Shown here piece by piece: positions 1-10,064 of a DNA stretch of 64,000 nt. Position numbers and translations under genes: made by a program. Each line of letters begins with the position of its first letter. Within the stretch, counting starts at the first letter, position 1. The stretch comes from Shewanella baltica (GTDB lineage: Bacteria > Pseudomonadota > Gammaproteobacteria > Enterobacterales > Shewanellaceae): contig NZ_UGYM01000002.1 in the NCBI RefSeq assembly GCF_900456975.1, forward strand, positions 4,030,001 to 4,094,000, in the 5' to 3' direction. The notes below the pieces were generated by a model. It searched no databases. It was not told the origin of the DNA and worked only from the letters and a program-made list of their open reading frames with translations.

Positions 1-65
1 ACATCGGCTTGGGTTATGCGCCCTTTGAGATGACAAACTGTGCCTTGTTGCACAAATTCAATCAC
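1..65 (-). CDS. mlaB: MlaB STAS-domain protein (partial, N-terminus only)
   Basis: Only the first 21 or so codons are inside the window. The frame opens with a GTG that overlaps the mlaC stop codon (GTGA) and reads MIEFVQQGTVCHLKGRITQ. This position and reading fit MlaB, the cytoplasmic STAS-domain subunit that binds the MlaF ATPase in the MlaFEDB inner-membrane complex. The call rests mostly on position: mlaB follows mlaC in the conserved mlaFEDCB order, and translational coupling by a 4-base overlap is typical. The rest of the gene lies beyond the left edge. Confidence 0.7.
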   Translation of the reverse strand, partial: MIEFVQQGTVCHLKGRITQAD

Positions 66-724
66 GACTGCGACTTCCCTGATTTAGCCTTGATGGTCAC
101 TTTTTCTTTGGTGCGATCTTCGAGCATCTTAATCACAGGATCGATACCCTGCTGGCGAATCAGATTCGAGATTTCAGACTGCTTAGAAGACAATAAGCTC
201 ACACCTTCGGCGACTAAGTCGAATGCCTTCCATGAGTCATCTTTCAAACGGCGTGCCTTAAACAGCAGTTTGATTGGCGGACGGCCGGCTTCGATGATCT
301 GCACGTTCACATCCACCATTTTCTCTTTGCTGAAATCAACCCCAGGTGAAAATTCCACTTTTTGATTGGTATATTCAGTAAAAGCTTGGGCATAAGTCGA
401 CACTAAATAACCTTCAAAGGCATCGACGAAACGATTACGCTGATCTTCGGTTGAATCCTTAAGATACTGGCCTAAGACTTTGTAAGATGCGTATTTATAA
501 TCGACATAAGGCATTAGTTCTTCACGAACGATCACCTTTAAATGATCTGAGTCAGCATCGATTAACGCTTTATCTTTATGAAAACGATCAAAGGTTTTAT
601 TGGCAACGGCTTTCACCATGGCATACGGATCATTAGTGTCGACCACCACATCGGCGGCAACAGCGCTCGTTGTCCCTAAAACCATCACTAACGGCAGTAA
701 AAAACGAGATAAGTTTTTAAACAT
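62..724 (-). CDS. mlaC: MlaC periplasmic phospholipid shuttle protein
   Basis: A 220-residue protein with an N-terminal signal peptide: MFKNLSRF, a hydrophobic core, then an Ala-rich cleavage area near residue 24. It carries phospholipid across the periplasm between the outer-membrane MlaA-porin complex and the inner-membrane MlaFEDB complex, helping to keep outer-leaflet lipid asymmetry. The mature part has the MlaC features: an early helical region (DRFHKDKALIDAD), the LGQYLKDSTEDQRNRFVDAF segment and a basic Lys-rich tail. Length matches the family (about 210 residues). It lies 11 bases after mlaD, overlaps mlaB and is surely part of the same transcript. Confidence 0.93.
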   Translation of the reverse strand: MFKNLSRFLLPLVMVLGTTSAVAADVVVDTNDPYAMVKAVANKTFDRFHKDKALIDADSDHLKVIVREELMPYVDYKYASYKVLGQYLKDSTEDQRNRFVDAFEGYLVSTYAQAFTEYTNQKVEFSPGVDFSKEKMVDVNVQIIEAGRPPIKLLFKARRLKDDSWKAFDLVAEGVSLLSSKQSEISNLIRQQGIDPVIKMLEDRTKEKVTIKAKSGKSQS

Positions 725-735
725 AGCGGTAACCC

Positions 736-1209
736 CTATTTATCCTTCGAACCCATACTATATAAGAACTGACCAATCAGTTCCTCCAACACTAATGCCG
801 AGCGCGTGTCATCAATCTTGTCGCCATCTTTGAGCATACTGACATCATCGTCGACAAAACCCGGTGTTAACCCTAAGAATTGCTCGCCCAATAAACCCGA
901 AGTCAAAATAGCTAAACTACTGGTTTCTGGGAATTTATCGTAACGCTTATCCATCACTAAGGTGACCACAGCCACTAACTTAACGGGATCTAAATCAATG
1001 CCACTGACGCGGCCAACCACAACACCGCCAACCTTAACGGGCGAACGTACCTTCAAGCCACCAATATTGGTGAAATTGGCTTTTATGGTATAAGTGCTAT
1101 CGCTGCTTTTAACTTCAATATTGGCGACGTTAAAGACTAAGACCAAAAAAGCGGCCAATCCCGTTAAAAGAAACACACCCACTAATAATTCAATTTTTCG
1201 TGTCAACAT
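736..1209 (-). CDS. mlaD: MlaD MCE-domain phospholipid transport subunit
   Basis: A 157-residue protein with one N-terminal membrane anchor (about residues 7-27) followed by an MCE domain (about 38-120) that begins YTIKANFTNIGGLKVRSPVK. MlaD forms a periplasmic homohexameric ring on the MlaE permease and passes lipids to or from MlaC. The VRSPVKVGGVVVGRV segment is the usual MCE signature. It is somewhat shorter than E. coli MlaD (183 residues); the difference is in the C-terminal tail. The gap to mlaE (56 bases) is the largest within this operon, but no terminator is visible in it. Confidence 0.94.
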   Translation of the reverse strand: MLTRKIELLVGVFLLTGLAAFLVLVFNVANIEVKSSDSTYTIKANFTNIGGLKVRSPVKVGGVVVGRVSGIDLDPVKLVAVVTLVMDKRYDKFPETSSLAILTSGLLGEQFLGLTPGFVDDDVSMLKDGDKIDDTRSALVLEELIGQFLYSMGSKDK

Positions 1210-1265
1210 GTTCGGCTACCACTCTGTTAATCCATCTTACCTGTGTCGAAATCCGCAGTGTTCCG

Positions 1266-2051
1266 TTAGCGGCCAAACATCAGGGCTGTCAGTAAAAAAT
1301 CTAATGCCAATACAGCAAGGCTCGACTGAACCACAGTCTGAGTCGTTGCACGGCTGATGCCTTCCGGATTTGGGATCACTTGATAACCGCGATATAACGC
1401 AATCCAAGTCACCACTACGGCAAACACACCACTCTTGATCAAGCAGTTAACTATGTCCTGACGCCATTCGACCGACGCCTGCAGAATCGACCAAAACGCC
1501 CCGCTGTCGATTCCCTTCCATTCCACGCCGACTATGTGACCACCGTAAATACCCACAGCGGTAAACATTAACGCCAGCAATGGCATACTGATCACCCCAG
1601 CCCAAAAGCGCGGTGCAATAATCTGCCTTAATGGGTCGATAGCCATCATCTCTAAACTCGATAGCTGCTCAGTACTTTTCATTAAACCAATTTCAGCGGT
1701 TAAGGCTGAACCCGCACGTCCCGCAAACAAAAGTGCGGTAACCACTGGCCCTAACTCACGCAGTAAACTGAGCGCCACCATAGGGCCTAAGCTTTCTTCG
1801 GTGCCAAAACCAACTAAGATGTTGTAGCCTTGCAGCGCCAACACCATGCCGATAAAAAGCCCTGAGACTAAAATAATCACCATAGATTGCACGCCGACCA
1901 CATAAATCTGGCGTACTAATAATGGAAAGCCTTTGCGCACGCGTGGCCAGCGAAAAATCGCGCCCCACAGCATAAGGCCTGCACGGCCAAAACCGAGCAC
2001 TAGCTCAATCGCGCTGCGGCCTAAGTCGGCAATACTGTCGATTAACTTCAC
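1266..2051 (-). CDS. mlaE: MlaE lipid ABC permease
   Basis: A 261-residue polytopic inner-membrane protein of the MlaE/Trigalactosyldiacylglycerol-1 permease family. It forms the membrane channel of the MlaFEDB importer/exporter. Seen in the sequence: an amphipathic N-terminal helix, the conserved [19 protein letters not shown] stretch near residue 60 and the family motif [18 protein letters not shown] near 95-112, followed by three further membrane segments. The start is a GTG overlapping the mlaF stop (GTGA), so ATPase and permease translation are probably coupled. Confidence 0.95.
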   Translation of the reverse strand: MKLIDSIADLGRSAIELVLGFGRAGLMLWGAIFRWPRVRKGFPLLVRQIYVVGVQSMVIILVSGLFIGMVLALQGYNILVGFGTEESLGPMVALSLLRELGPVVTALLFAGRAGSALTAEIGLMKSTEQLSSLEMMAIDPLRQIIAPRFWAGVISMPLLALMFTAVGIYGGHIVGVEWKGIDSGAFWSILQASVEWRQDIVNCLIKSGVFAVVVTWIALYRGYQVIPNPEGISRATTQTVVQSSLAVLALDFLLTALMFGR

Positions 2052-2866
2052 TTGCCAACTCCTTTTGCCATTAATTCTTGCTGGTAATCATTTGCCGGAT
2101 AATGGAACGGCACGGGGCCGTCCGGAGCACCTTGAATAAACTGTTTTAGCTGTGGATTATCAGCGTACTTTAATTCTTCAGGGGTACCGTGGGCGATGAC
2201 TTTTTTGTCAGCCACCACATATACATAATCGGCAATACCGAGGACTTCATCTACATCGTGGGACACTACAATTGAAGTCAGATTCAGCGCATCGGATAAC
2301 TCACGGATCAGCTTCACTAACACGCCCATAGAGATAGGATCTTGGCCGGCAAAAGGTTCATCGTACATCACCATTTCAGGCTCAAGCGCGATGGCTCTGG
2401 CCAATGCCGCGCGGCGCTGCATACCACCGGATAATTCACTTGGCATCATCTGGGCGGCACCACGTAAACCTACGGCTTCAAGCTTCATCAGCACGATAGT
2501 GCGAATAATGTCTTCTGGCAGACCTGAATGTTCGCGCAGCGCAAAGGCCACGTTATCGAACACATTAATGTCGGTAAACAGCGCGCCGCTTTGAAACAGC
2601 ATGCTCATCCGCTTACGCAGACTAAATAATTCATTGCGACTCACGCCATGGATATCGTGGCCATCAAATAGCACTTGTCCGTGGTCAGGCGTTAACTGGC
2701 CGCCGATCAACTTTAACAGGGTCGTTTTGCCTATGCCGCTCGGCCCCATGATCGCCGTCACCTTGCCCCTTGGAATGGACAGGCTAATATCTTCATATAT
2801 CACACGCTGACCGCGGCTAAACCCCAAATTACGGATCTCAACCAACGGCGTTTGTTCTTGAGTCAT
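2048..2866 (-). CDS. mlaF: MlaF lipid ABC transporter ATPase
   Basis: The ATPase that powers the Mla phospholipid transporter. Walker A is GPSGIGKTT, the signature is [11 protein letters not shown], Walker B is [10 protein letters not shown] and the H-loop is VVSHD. I chose the ATG at 2866 ([13 protein letters not shown]), which gives 272 residues, close to E. coli MlaF (269), and has GGAA seven bases upstream. An ATG at 2881 and a TTG at 2920 are in frame; the TTG would leave almost no leader behind the promoter at 2935-2963. First gene of the mla operon. A yrbG-type antiporter, which adjoins mlaF in E. coli, is absent here. Confidence 0.93.
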   Translation of the reverse strand: MTQEQTPLVEIRNLGFSRGQRVIYEDISLSIPRGKVTAIMGPSGIGKTTLLKLIGGQLTPDHGQVLFDGHDIHGVSRNELFSLRKRMSMLFQSGALFTDINVFDNVAFALREHSGLPEDIIRTIVLMKLEAVGLRGAAQMMPSELSGGMQRRAALARAIALEPEMVMYDEPFAGQDPISMGVLVKLIRELSDALNLTSIVVSHDVDEVLGIADYVYVVADKKVIAHGTPEELKYADNPQLKQFIQGAPDGPVPFHYPANDYQQELMAKGVGK

Positions 2867-2934
2867 GCTTGATTCCGACATTTGCAAAAGAGGTGATCCT
2901 AGTCTTCCTAGACTGACCAATCGAAGAGCCGCAA

Positions 2935-2963
2935 ATTGTACGTAATTGCGCTTTAACCTACAA
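2935..2963 (-). promoter_or_regulatory. Candidate sigma-70 promoter of the mla operon
   Basis: On the minus strand a -35-like TTGTAG (2958-2963) is separated by exactly 17 bases from a -10-like TACAAT (2935-2940, five of six matches to TATAAT). Transcription would begin near 2928, about 60 bases before the mlaF ATG. It was found by eye; the -35 match is weak. Confidence 0.5.
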
Positions 2964-2966
2964 CCG

Positions 2967-3510
2967 AATCGACACTATCGCCCTGCGATACTTTCAATTT
3001 GCCTCATTTACAGCGAAAATGCGCCCTAAGTTTTCACTCTGCACAGGTAAAATGTTACTTAATGTTTTCAACCTAGTTGCAGAATTGGCGATATTGGCTA
3101 ATTCGTTCGCACTTAGCTCGCTCTTCGTCCACTTTTAGGTGCGATGAGTCGATATACGAGTGTGAAATAGAGGCATCCCGTGCGGTAATACCCGCCGCGA
3201 TACGGGATAAATCCATTGAAATAAACGACAAAGACGATGATATTGCTCAAGACCTTCGACCGCTAAACAGGTTATTGTGCATGAATAGCTGCCGCAGCTG
3301 AACTTGACGAGTCGGATCAATCGCTCTAGCCTGCCGCAATTGTTTTGTTGCTTTAGGGAATTCACCACAACAAGACATAAGCTAAATCGTCTGAAAACAA
3401 ACTAAAACTTGGCAGAAAGCCTATTACATATCATCTTTATCGCGTACCAAATTGTGCTATTCCAATCCCATCAATGGGGCGACAAAGACAATGCAAAAAG
3501 AGAGATAGAC
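2967..3510. other. Gene-free stretch between mlaF and kdsD
   Basis: About 540 bases between divergent operons with no convincing gene. Two 70-odd-codon open frames on opposite strands have poor starts and no recognisable composition. One stem-loop is visible: TCCCGT (3176-3181) pairs with ACGGGA (3202-3207), with GCGG/CCGC inside. The kdsD ribosome-binding area (AAAAGAGAG) lies at the right end. Confidence 0.5.
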
Positions 3511-4488
3511 ATGGTAGACAAATCACAACTGCGCCAATGGGGCTGTAAAGTTATCGACATTGAAAAGTCAGCCCTAGACAATCTTTATCAATATGTTGAT
3601 TCGGCCGAATTTGCAGAAGCTTGCGAGTTGATCCTTAACTGCACAGGCAAAGTGATTGTCATGGGAATGGGCAAGTCGGGCCATATCGGCAATAAGATTT
3701 CTGCCACCCTCGCCAGCACAGGAACGCCCGCATTTTTTGTGCATCCGGGTGAGGCCAGCCACGGCGATCTCGGTGTATTAGCCGATAACGATGTGATTTT
3801 AGCGATTTCAAATTCCGGTGAGTCGAGCGAAATACTCACCTTAATGCCCGTCATCCAACGTATGGGCGTGCCCGTTATCGCGGTAACAGGTAAACCCGAA
3901 TCGAACATGGCGCGCTTATCTAAAGTACATTTATGTATTGAAGTACCCGAAGAGGCTTGCCCACTGGGACTCGCGCCAACGTCAAGTACTACCGCGACCT
4001 TAGTAATGGGCGATGCGATTGCCATTGCGCTACTACAAGCGAAAGGCTTTACCCGTGATGACTTTGCTATGTCCCATCCTGGCGGCGCTTTAGGGCGTAA
4101 GTTATTGTTAAAAGTCTGCGATGTCATGCATAGCGGTGATGACTTACCGCTCGTTAACCACGATATTTGCATCACAGAAGCCCTGTACGAAATCTCCAAA
4201 AAAGGCTTAGGCATGACGGCGATTATCGATGATCAGCGCAAGCTGGTTGGTATCTTCACCGATGGTGATTTACGCCGCGTTATCGATGCCGAAGTGAATC
4301 TACGCACTACGCCCATCGCCGATGTGATGACCCGTAACTGCGTGACCATCACAGACGGTGTGTTGGCCGCCCAAGCGCTGCAAGTGATGGACTCAAAAAA
4401 CATCAACGGATTAATTGTTATCGATAAAGACCGCCATCCAATCGGCGCTCTTAACATGCTAGACATGGTTAAAGCAGGAGTCATTTAA
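3511..4488 (+). CDS. kdsD: KdsD arabinose-5-phosphate isomerase
   Basis: A 325-residue cytoplasmic enzyme that interconverts D-ribulose 5-phosphate and D-arabinose 5-phosphate, the first step towards Kdo for LPS. It has a SIS sugar-isomerase domain (about residues 35-170, with VMGMGKSGHIGNKISATLAS and ISNSGESSEI) and two CBS domains (about 205-325, VCDVMHSGDDLP and IADVMTRNCVTI). The frame is open to an upstream TTG at 3409, but the ATG at 3511 has a purine-rich ribosome-binding site and gives the family length. The stop overlaps the kdsC start (TAATG). Confidence 0.95.
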   Translation: MVDKSQLRQWGCKVIDIEKSALDNLYQYVDSAEFAEACELILNCTGKVIVMGMGKSGHIGNKISATLASTGTPAFFVHPGEASHGDLGVLADNDVILAISNSGESSEILTLMPVIQRMGVPVIAVTGKPESNMARLSKVHLCIEVPEEACPLGLAPTSSTTATLVMGDAIAIALLQAKGFTRDDFAMSHPGGALGRKLLLKVCDVMHSGDDLPLVNHDICITEALYEISKKGLGMTAIIDDQRKLVGIFTDGDLRRVIDAEVNLRTTPIADVMTRNCVTITDGVLAAQALQVMDSKNINGLIVIDKDRHPIGALNMLDMVKAGVI

Positions 4489-5039
4489 TGCCACAGCAAG
4501 GATTTTACGGCCCAATCAGTGATGATGTGTGGCAACGCGCGCAAAAGATTAAACTGTTGATCTGTGACGTCGACGGGGTGTTTTCAGATGGTCGTATTTA
4601 CCTAAGCAATAGCGGCGAAGAGCTAAAAGCCTTCCACACTCGCGACGGCTATGGCGTGCGCTCGATACTCACCAGCGGCTTTAATCTTGCCGTTATCACT
4701 GGACGTCAATCCAAAATCGTTGAAAACCGTATGACGGCGCTTGGCGTAACCCATATTTACCAAGGCGTAGACAATAAGTTCGAGCCCTATGAAGCATTGC
4801 TCGCACTCTATGGTGTTACCCCAGAAGAAGTGGCGTATATCGGTGATGATATTGTCGATCTGCCAGTGATGAATGTCGTCGGTTTAGCAGTCAGCGTAGC
4901 CGATGGTCATCCCTATGTTCGTCAGCACGCCCACTTTGTGACTACGCTCAATGGCGGCCACGGTGCCTTGCGTGAACTCACAGATCTATTGCTACTCAGT
5001 CAAAATAAATTCACTTCGGCCCATGGAATGAGTATATGA
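4488..5039 (+). CDS. kdsC: KdsC 3-deoxy-D-manno-octulosonate 8-phosphate phosphatase
   Basis: A 183-residue HAD-superfamily phosphatase that removes phosphate from Kdo-8-phosphate to give Kdo. HAD motif I is CDVDGVFSDG (about residues 26-35), motif II is around VITGRQS, and motif IV is YIGDDIVDLPVM. Its small C0-type cap-less architecture and length fit KdsC tetramers. It overlaps kdsD by one base and lptC by four, so expression with the Kdo and Lpt genes is tightly linked. Confidence 0.95.
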   Translation: MPQQGFYGPISDDVWQRAQKIKLLICDVDGVFSDGRIYLSNSGEELKAFHTRDGYGVRSILTSGFNLAVITGRQSKIVENRMTALGVTHIYQGVDNKFEPYEALLALYGVTPEEVAYIGDDIVDLPVMNVVGLAVSVADGHPYVRQHAHFVTTLNGGHGALRELTDLLLLSQNKFTSAHGMSI

Positions 5040-5596
5040 GTCGTGTGACACTCGCGATTATCGCTTTTTTTGGAACTGCATTAGTGCTTTATTGGCAAGT
5101 GCAGAACAAACACAGCGGTGATACCGATAACAGAGTAAAAGATCAAAATACCCCAGATTTCATCGTTGAAGATCTGCGCAGTGTTGAGTTCAATGAACAA
5201 GGGCTAGTCAATAGCCGTGTGACGGCGAAACACATGGAACATTATGATTCAACGAATCAAACTTACTTTACTCAACCTGTTTATCTTGTTTATCCAGACC
5301 AAGGTAAAGCACAATGGCAACTCAGAGCAGATCAGGGCAAGCTAAACAAGGAAACGGGCAAGGTTGTATTAGAAAACAATGTTATTATTGATGCCATTAG
5401 CCCAGAAGAACCGATCCAGACCTTGTCCACCAGTTATCTGGAACTCGATCTCAATACGATGATAATGACCTCTGACCGCACCATTTACGTCACAGGGAAA
5501 GATTTTAATATTCAAGGCCAAGGCCTTTATGCCGACCTCAACGCGCAAGAAGTGCAATTGACCAGTCAGGTAGTAGGAACATATGAAGCAAAATAA
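5036..5596 (+). CDS. lptC: LptC LPS export protein
   Basis: A 186-residue protein with one N-terminal membrane helix (about residues 5-20) and a periplasmic beta-jellyroll. LptC takes LPS from the LptBFG extractor and passes it to LptA. The sequence pattern FIVEDLRSVEFNEQGLVNSRVTA is typical of the LptC entry region. It starts inside the end of kdsC (four-base overlap), and its end overlaps lptA by 14 bases. LptF and LptG are not in the window, as is usual because they are encoded elsewhere. Confidence 0.92.
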   Translation: MSRVTLAIIAFFGTALVLYWQVQNKHSGDTDNRVKDQNTPDFIVEDLRSVEFNEQGLVNSRVTAKHMEHYDSTNQTYFTQPVYLVYPDQGKAQWQLRADQGKLNKETGKVVLENNVIIDAISPEEPIQTLSTSYLELDLNTMIMTSDRTIYVTGKDFNIQGQGLYADLNAQEVQLTSQVVGTYEAK

Positions 5597-6137
5597 CGTA
5601 TTACTTGCCAGCCTAATGCTAATAATGAGCATGAGCGCCTTTGCTAAAGTTGACGACCTGAAACAGGAAGTCAAAATCAAGGCTGTGAGCCAAACGGCAG
5701 ATATCAAGAACAACCAGATCATCTTCTTTGGTCCGGTTGAAGTCACCCAAGGTTCGATTAAAATCCATGCAGATCAACTGCGTGCATTTTCTGCCGAAGG
5801 TGAAAATAGCAAAATTTTAGTGGCCACTGGCAACCCTGCGACGTACAGCCAAGTATTAGACGATGGCCGTCCAGCCTCGGCGAGCGCGAAAGAAATTCGT
5901 TACGATATGGCGAGCCGCACCCTGACACTTAAAGGCAAAGCCTCGTTAGATCAAGCGGGCAGCCAAGTGACGGGTAATTTGATCCGCTACAACATCATCC
6001 AGCAAAAATTGATTGCTGAGAGCACCGGCAGTGGTGACGATCGCGTGATAACGATTATTCAGCCAGAAAGCTATCAAGATGATGCCAAACCAGACGCGCC
6101 AGCAGATAAACCTGTGAAAAAGCAGGACTCTAAATGA
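5583..6137 (+). CDS. lptA: LptA periplasmic LPS bridge protein
   Basis: A 184-residue protein with a signal peptide (about residues 1-22, cleaved after the AFA-type site). LptA stacks into the beta-jellyroll bridge that carries LPS to LptDE. The OstA/LptA fold is recognisable from repeated beta-strand segments such as [19 protein letters not shown] and [18 protein letters not shown]. The tail is Asp/Lys-rich and of low complexity. It overlaps lptC by 14 bases and lptB by four. Confidence 0.92.
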   Translation: MKQNNVLLASLMLIMSMSAFAKVDDLKQEVKIKAVSQTADIKNNQIIFFGPVEVTQGSIKIHADQLRAFSAEGENSKILVATGNPATYSQVLDDGRPASASAKEIRYDMASRTLTLKGKASLDQAGSQVTGNLIRYNIIQQKLIAESTGSGDDRVITIIQPESYQDDAKPDAPADKPVKKQDSK

Positions 6138-6865
6138 CCCAAATCACCCTAAGAGCACAAAATCTGGCGAAGAGTTACAAGAGTCGCCAAGTGGTTAAAG
6201 ACGTTAGTCTGACGGTAAAAACCGGTCAAGTCGTTGGCCTACTCGGCCCGAACGGCGCGGGTAAAACCACAACCTTTTACATGGTCGTTGGTCTGGTTAA
6301 AAGCGATAAAGGCCATATCTTTATCGACGATGATGATTTAACCGCAGATCCTATGCACCTGCGTGCCCGCAAAGGCATAGGTTACTTGCCGCAGGAAGCC
6401 AGTATCTTCCGTAAACTGACCGTCCATGACAACATCATGGCCGTGCTGCAAACGCGTAAAGAACTGAAAAAAGAGCAAAGGGAAGAAGAGCTAGAACATC
6501 TGCTTGAAGAGTTCCACATCACCCATATCCGTGACAGCCAAGGCATGTCATTGTCGGGCGGTGAACGTCGCCGTGTCGAAATTGCGCGGGCGTTAGCAGC
6601 AAATCCTAAGTTCATTTTGCTCGATGAACCCTTTGCTGGTGTCGATCCGATTTCGGTTATCGACATTAAAAAGATTATCGAACAGCTCAAAAGTCGTGGC
6701 CTTGGCGTGTTGATCACAGACCACAATGTCCGTGAGACATTAGATGTGTGTGAACATGCCTATATCGTGAGTCACGGAAACTTGATTGCCGAAGGAACAC
6801 CCGCAGAGATCTTAGACAATCAGCAAGTTAGGGCTGTGTACTTAGGTGAACAATTCAGGCTATAG
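6134..6865 (+). CDS. lptB: LptB LPS export ABC ATPase
   Basis: A 243-residue ATPase that powers LPS extraction by LptB2FGC at the inner membrane. Walker A is [13 protein letters not shown], the Q-loop region is [13 protein letters not shown], the signature is [15 protein letters not shown], Walker B is [13 protein letters not shown], and the switch is [11 protein letters not shown]. Length and motifs match LptB closely. It starts four bases inside lptA. It is the last gene of the kds-lpt run before the 107-base gap leading to rpoN. Confidence 0.96.
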   Translation: MTQITLRAQNLAKSYKSRQVVKDVSLTVKTGQVVGLLGPNGAGKTTTFYMVVGLVKSDKGHIFIDDDDLTADPMHLRARKGIGYLPQEASIFRKLTVHDNIMAVLQTRKELKKEQREEELEHLLEEFHITHIRDSQGMSLSGGERRRVEIARALAANPKFILLDEPFAGVDPISVIDIKKIIEQLKSRGLGVLITDHNVRETLDVCEHAYIVSHGNLIAEGTPAEILDNQQVRAVYLGEQFRL

Positions 6866-6875
6866 TTAATCAAGC

Positions 6876-6913
6876 GGAGCCAATGCAGGCAATTTATGCC
6901 AACATTGGACTCC
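6876..6913 (+). other. Nested inverted repeat between lptB and rpoN
   Basis: A 38-base stem-loop: GGAG (6876-6879) pairs with CTCC (6910-6913), CAATG (6881-6885) with CATTG (6903-6907), and GGCA (6888-6891) with TGCC (6897-6900). No T-run follows, so it does not look like a standard terminator. It could be a processing site or a partial transcription block between lptB and rpoN. Confidence 0.6.
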
Positions 6914-6972
6914 ACTCAAGATGATAACAAGCGACCTCATCCAACAATAATAACGTAGGGATCAGCGGTAAC

Positions 6973-8451
6973 ATGAAAGCGTCACTCCAGCTCAAACTGG
7001 GTCAACAGTTAACCATGACGCCACAATTACAACAGGCCATACGTCTGTTGCAACTGTCGTCATTAGAACTGCAGCAAGAGATCCAGCAAGCCTTAGATTC
7101 TAATCCCCTTCTCGAGCTGGAAGAGGATCAATTCGACGCCACTAAAGACCCTGTAAACCAAACGCTATCCGATACGGATTTCAGTGAATCTAGCACCCTG
7201 CCGCCAGAAAAAGACAGCTCCACCATAGACACGGCAGAGTCGCTCACGAAAGAGTCCATGCCCGACGAACTCCCCATGGACACCACATGGGATGAAGTGT
7301 TCACCGCCTCACCCAATTCTGGCCCCGGCGGCAGTCGTGAAGACGATATGCCCTTCCAAGGTGAGACCAGTGAAGGCTTGTATGAACACTTAGAATGGCA
7401 AAAAAACCTCACGCCGTTTTCTGAAACCGATTTAGCCATTGCCACCGCCATTATTGATGCCATCGACGATCAAGGCTATCTCACCCAAAGCACTGACGAA
7501 ATCCTCGAAGCCATGGGCAATTCGGAGGTCGAGCTCGACGAAGTCGAAGCCGTACTCAAGCGCATTCAACATTTTGATCCCATTGGTGTTGCCGCCCGCG
7601 ATTTAAGCGAGTGCCTGTTGATCCAACTGTCGCATTTCGCCGCTGACACGCCCAACCTAGAAAACGCCCGCATGCTGATCAAAGATCATTTAGATCTGAT
7701 CGCCACCCGCGATTTTAGATTGTTGATGCGTAAGACTAAATTAAAAGAGGATGAGTTAAGAGACGGCATCGCGCTTATCCAAACCCTCAATCCCCGCCCA
7801 GGTTTATTGATTACGCCCAACGATGACGAATACGTCATCCCAGATGTGTCAGTGTCGAAGAAAAATGGCCGCTGGGTGGTTGAGCTGAATCCTGACTGCA
7901 TGCCAAAAATCAATGTAAACCAACATTATGCCTCGATGGCGCGCAGCACTAAAAGCCAAGCCGATAGCCAATTTATTCGTGGTCATCTGCAAGAGGCTAA
8001 ATGGTTTATCAAGAGTTTAGAGAGCCGTAATGATACCCTGTTGAAGGTGGCGAACTGTATCGTCCAATATCAGCAAGGTTTCTTTGAATACGGTGAAGAA
8101 GCCATGAAACCTATGGTGCTTAACGATATTGCCGAAGCGGTAGAAATGCATGAGTCGACCATCTCACGAGTGACGACACAGAAATACATGCATACCCCTA
8201 AGGGACTTTTTGAACTAAAATACTTCTTCTCTAGCCACGTCGGTACTGACGATGGTGGGGAGTGCTCATCCACAGCAATCAGAGCCTTCATTAAGAAACT
8301 GGTTGCAGCGGAAAACCAGAAAAAACCATTGAGCGACAGTAAGATGGCGCAACTTCTGGCAGAACAAGGGATCAACGTAGCCCGCAGAACCATTGCGAAG
8401 TACCGAGAGGCTATGCTCATTCCGCCTTCTAATCAGCGTAAAAGTTTATAA
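6973..8451 (+). CDS. rpoN: RNA polymerase sigma-54 factor
   Basis: A 492-residue alternative sigma factor that directs RNA polymerase to -24/-12 promoters and needs AAA+ activators. Region I is Gln/Leu-rich ([20 protein letters not shown], residues 4-23). An acidic region II (about 55-130) is followed by the core-binding domain. The C-terminus carries the HTH and the RpoN box ([10 protein letters not shown], about residues 469-478). Length is typical. Downstream genes hpf-ptsN-rapZ-ptsO are the usual rpoN companions. Confidence 0.97.
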   Translation: MKASLQLKLGQQLTMTPQLQQAIRLLQLSSLELQQEIQQALDSNPLLELEEDQFDATKDPVNQTLSDTDFSESSTLPPEKDSSTIDTAESLTKESMPDELPMDTTWDEVFTASPNSGPGGSREDDMPFQGETSEGLYEHLEWQKNLTPFSETDLAIATAIIDAIDDQGYLTQSTDEILEAMGNSEVELDEVEAVLKRIQHFDPIGVAARDLSECLLIQLSHFAADTPNLENARMLIKDHLDLIATRDFRLLMRKTKLKEDELRDGIALIQTLNPRPGLLITPNDDEYVIPDVSVSKKNGRWVVELNPDCMPKINVNQHYASMARSTKSQADSQFIRGHLQEAKWFIKSLESRNDTLLKVANCIVQYQQGFFEYGEEAMKPMVLNDIAEAVEMHESTISRVTTQKYMHTPKGLFELKYFFSSHVGTDDGGECSSTAIRAFIKKLVAAENQKKPLSDSKMAQLLAEQGINVARRTIAKYREAMLIPPSNQRKSL

Positions 8452-8479
8452 CCTACAGTGGATATCGGAGGACGTTTCT

Positions 8480-8767
8480 ATGCAAATAAACCTGAGTGGA
8501 CACCATGTCGAAATTACCGAATCGTTACGCGCATATGTAGAAGAAAAGTTTTCAAAACTTGAACGCCATTTCGAACAGATCAATAATGTGCACGTTGTGC
8601 TCAATGTCGAGAAAATGCAACAGATTGCCGAAGCGAGAATAAATCTTATCGGTGGTGAAGTTTTTGCTACTTCAGAGCATGCTGACATGTATGCCGCTAT
8701 AGACGCCCTGATTGACAAGCTTGATCGTCAGGTTATTAAACACAAAGAGAAGTTAACAAAACACTAA
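8480..8767 (+). CDS. hpf: Ribosome hibernation promoting factor (short form)
   Basis: A 95-residue HPF/YfiA-family protein that binds the 30S subunit in slow growth and promotes inactive 100S ribosome dimers. Family features are MQINLSGHHVEITESLRAYV at the start and LIGGEVFATSEHADMYAAID towards the middle. The frame runs open upstream into rpoN, but the ATG at 8480 has a strong GGAGG ten bases before it. Short-form HPF fits its place just after rpoN, as in E. coli. Confidence 0.94.
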   Translation: MQINLSGHHVEITESLRAYVEEKFSKLERHFEQINNVHVVLNVEKMQQIAEARINLIGGEVFATSEHADMYAAIDALIDKLDRQVIKHKEKLTKH

Positions 8768-8769
8768 TA

Positions 8770-9213
8770 ATGGAACTTTGTACCATACTGCGGCCGGAGT
8801 GCACTACCTGCGCCACTCCGGGCAGCAAGAAAAAGGTACTGGAACTCATCAGCGACTTAGTCGCTGCCCAGTACCCGACCCTCTCATCTCAAGAGATATT
8901 CGAAAGCCTAGTGGCGCGCGAAAAGATGGGGAGCACAGGTATAGGTAACGGCATCGCCATTCCACATGGTCGACTAGCCGATATAGATCAGCCCATTGCC
9001 ATACTCATTAAGTGTGAAGAGCCGATAGCATTCGATGCTATCGATAAGCAACCTGTTGATATTTTATTTGCACTACTGGTGCCTGCTGACCAATGTCAGC
9101 AACACTTAAGTACCTTGTCTTGCATGGCCGAAAAGCTGAGCGACAAGCAAATATTAAAGCAATTACGCAAGACGCATGATGAAACGGAACTCTATCAGGT
9201 AATCACTGGATGA
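8770..9213 (+). CDS. ptsN: PtsN, EIIA component of the nitrogen PTS
   Basis: A 147-residue EIIA-type phosphocarrier that regulates potassium uptake, sigma-54-linked and stress functions rather than importing sugar. The phosphoryl-accepting His is in [13 protein letters not shown] (about residue 66). Two bases separate it from hpf, and it overlaps rapZ by four bases. PtsO (NPr), its phospho-donor, is encoded two genes on; PtsP is not in the window. Confidence 0.94.
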   Translation: MELCTILRPECTTCATPGSKKKVLELISDLVAAQYPTLSSQEIFESLVAREKMGSTGIGNGIAIPHGRLADIDQPIAILIKCEEPIAFDAIDKQPVDILFALLVPADQCQQHLSTLSCMAEKLSDKQILKQLRKTHDETELYQVITG

Positions 9214-10064
9214 AACTGGTCATAGTGTCGGGCCGCTCAGGCTCAGGCAAATCTGTCGCCCTAAGGGTACTCGAAGATCTCGGCTATTATTGTGTCGATA
9301 ACCTTCCCTTGCCCTTAATCGGCACTTTGCTTGAGCAACTCAAAGGCAGTAACGATCTCGTCGCCATCAGTGTCGACGTGCGTAACATGCCTGAGCAGGA
9401 CAAGGTCTTAGTGAAGCAACTGGCGAGCCTGCCTCCTGATACTGAGTTAACCAGCTTCTTCCTCAATTCCAGCGATAAAATTCTGCTCAAGCGTTACAGC
9501 GAAACCCGCCGTTTGCATCCTTTGTCGAAGAGCCAAGTCTCTTTGCAAGAAGCGATAAAGCTGGAAGGGAAACTGCTCGAGCCTATGTCAAAACTGGTCG
9601 ATCACTACATAGATACGTCGAATTTGAATATCTATGATTTAAGCGATCAAGTGAGACAAATTCTGCTCGGCAGCGTCGATAAAGAGTTAGTGATTAACTT
9701 CGAGTCCTTTGGCTTTAAGCACGGAATGCCAACTGAAGCCGACTTTATGTTTGATGTACGCTTTCTGCCTAACCCACACTGGGAACTGGCGCTGCGTCCA
9801 TTGACAGGCTTAGATGAGCCCGTGGCTGAGTTCTTAAATCGTCAACCACTTGTGAATAAGTTCATCTGGCAAATCGAAAATTTGCTGGAAACTTGGCTGC
9901 CACATCTCGAGCGCAACAATCGCAGTTATTTAACTGTGGCGATTGGCTGCACGGGTGGGCAACACAGATCGGTTTACGTCGCAGAGCAATTGGCTAAACG
10001 CTTTAGTAACGGTAAACATAAAGTTTATGCCCGCCATCGAGAGCTGAATAATGCCAAAGCTTGA
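9210..10064 (+). CDS. rapZ: RapZ RNase adapter protein
   Basis: A 284-residue P-loop protein. In enterobacteria RapZ directs RNase E to the sRNA GlmZ and so sets GlmS (glucosamine-6-phosphate synthase) levels. Walker A is GRSGSGKS at residues 8-15. The C-terminal domain has the family hallmarks [20 protein letters not shown] and [10 protein letters not shown]. Whether this organism has GlmZ/GlmY cannot be judged from the window. It overlaps ptsN (4 bases) and ptsO (14 bases). Confidence 0.94.
   Translation: MKLVIVSGRSGSGKSVALRVLEDLGYYCVDNLPLPLIGTLLEQLKGSNDLVAISVDVRNMPEQDKVLVKQLASLPPDTELTSFFLNSSDKILLKRYSETRRLHPLSKSQVSLQEAIKLEGKLLEPMSKLVDHYIDTSNLNIYDLSDQVRQILLGSVDKELVINFESFGFKHGMPTEADFMFDVRFLPNPHWELALRPLTGLDEPVAEFLNRQPLVNKFIWQIENLLETWLPHLERNNRSYLTVAIGCTGGQHRSVYVAEQLAKRFSNGKHKVYARHRELNNAKA

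Noticed and set aside
3077..3368. Two overlapping 70-codon frames on opposite strands between mlaF and kdsD
   Set aside because: Poor starts, no family resemblance, and each is a shadow of the other; treated as non-coding.
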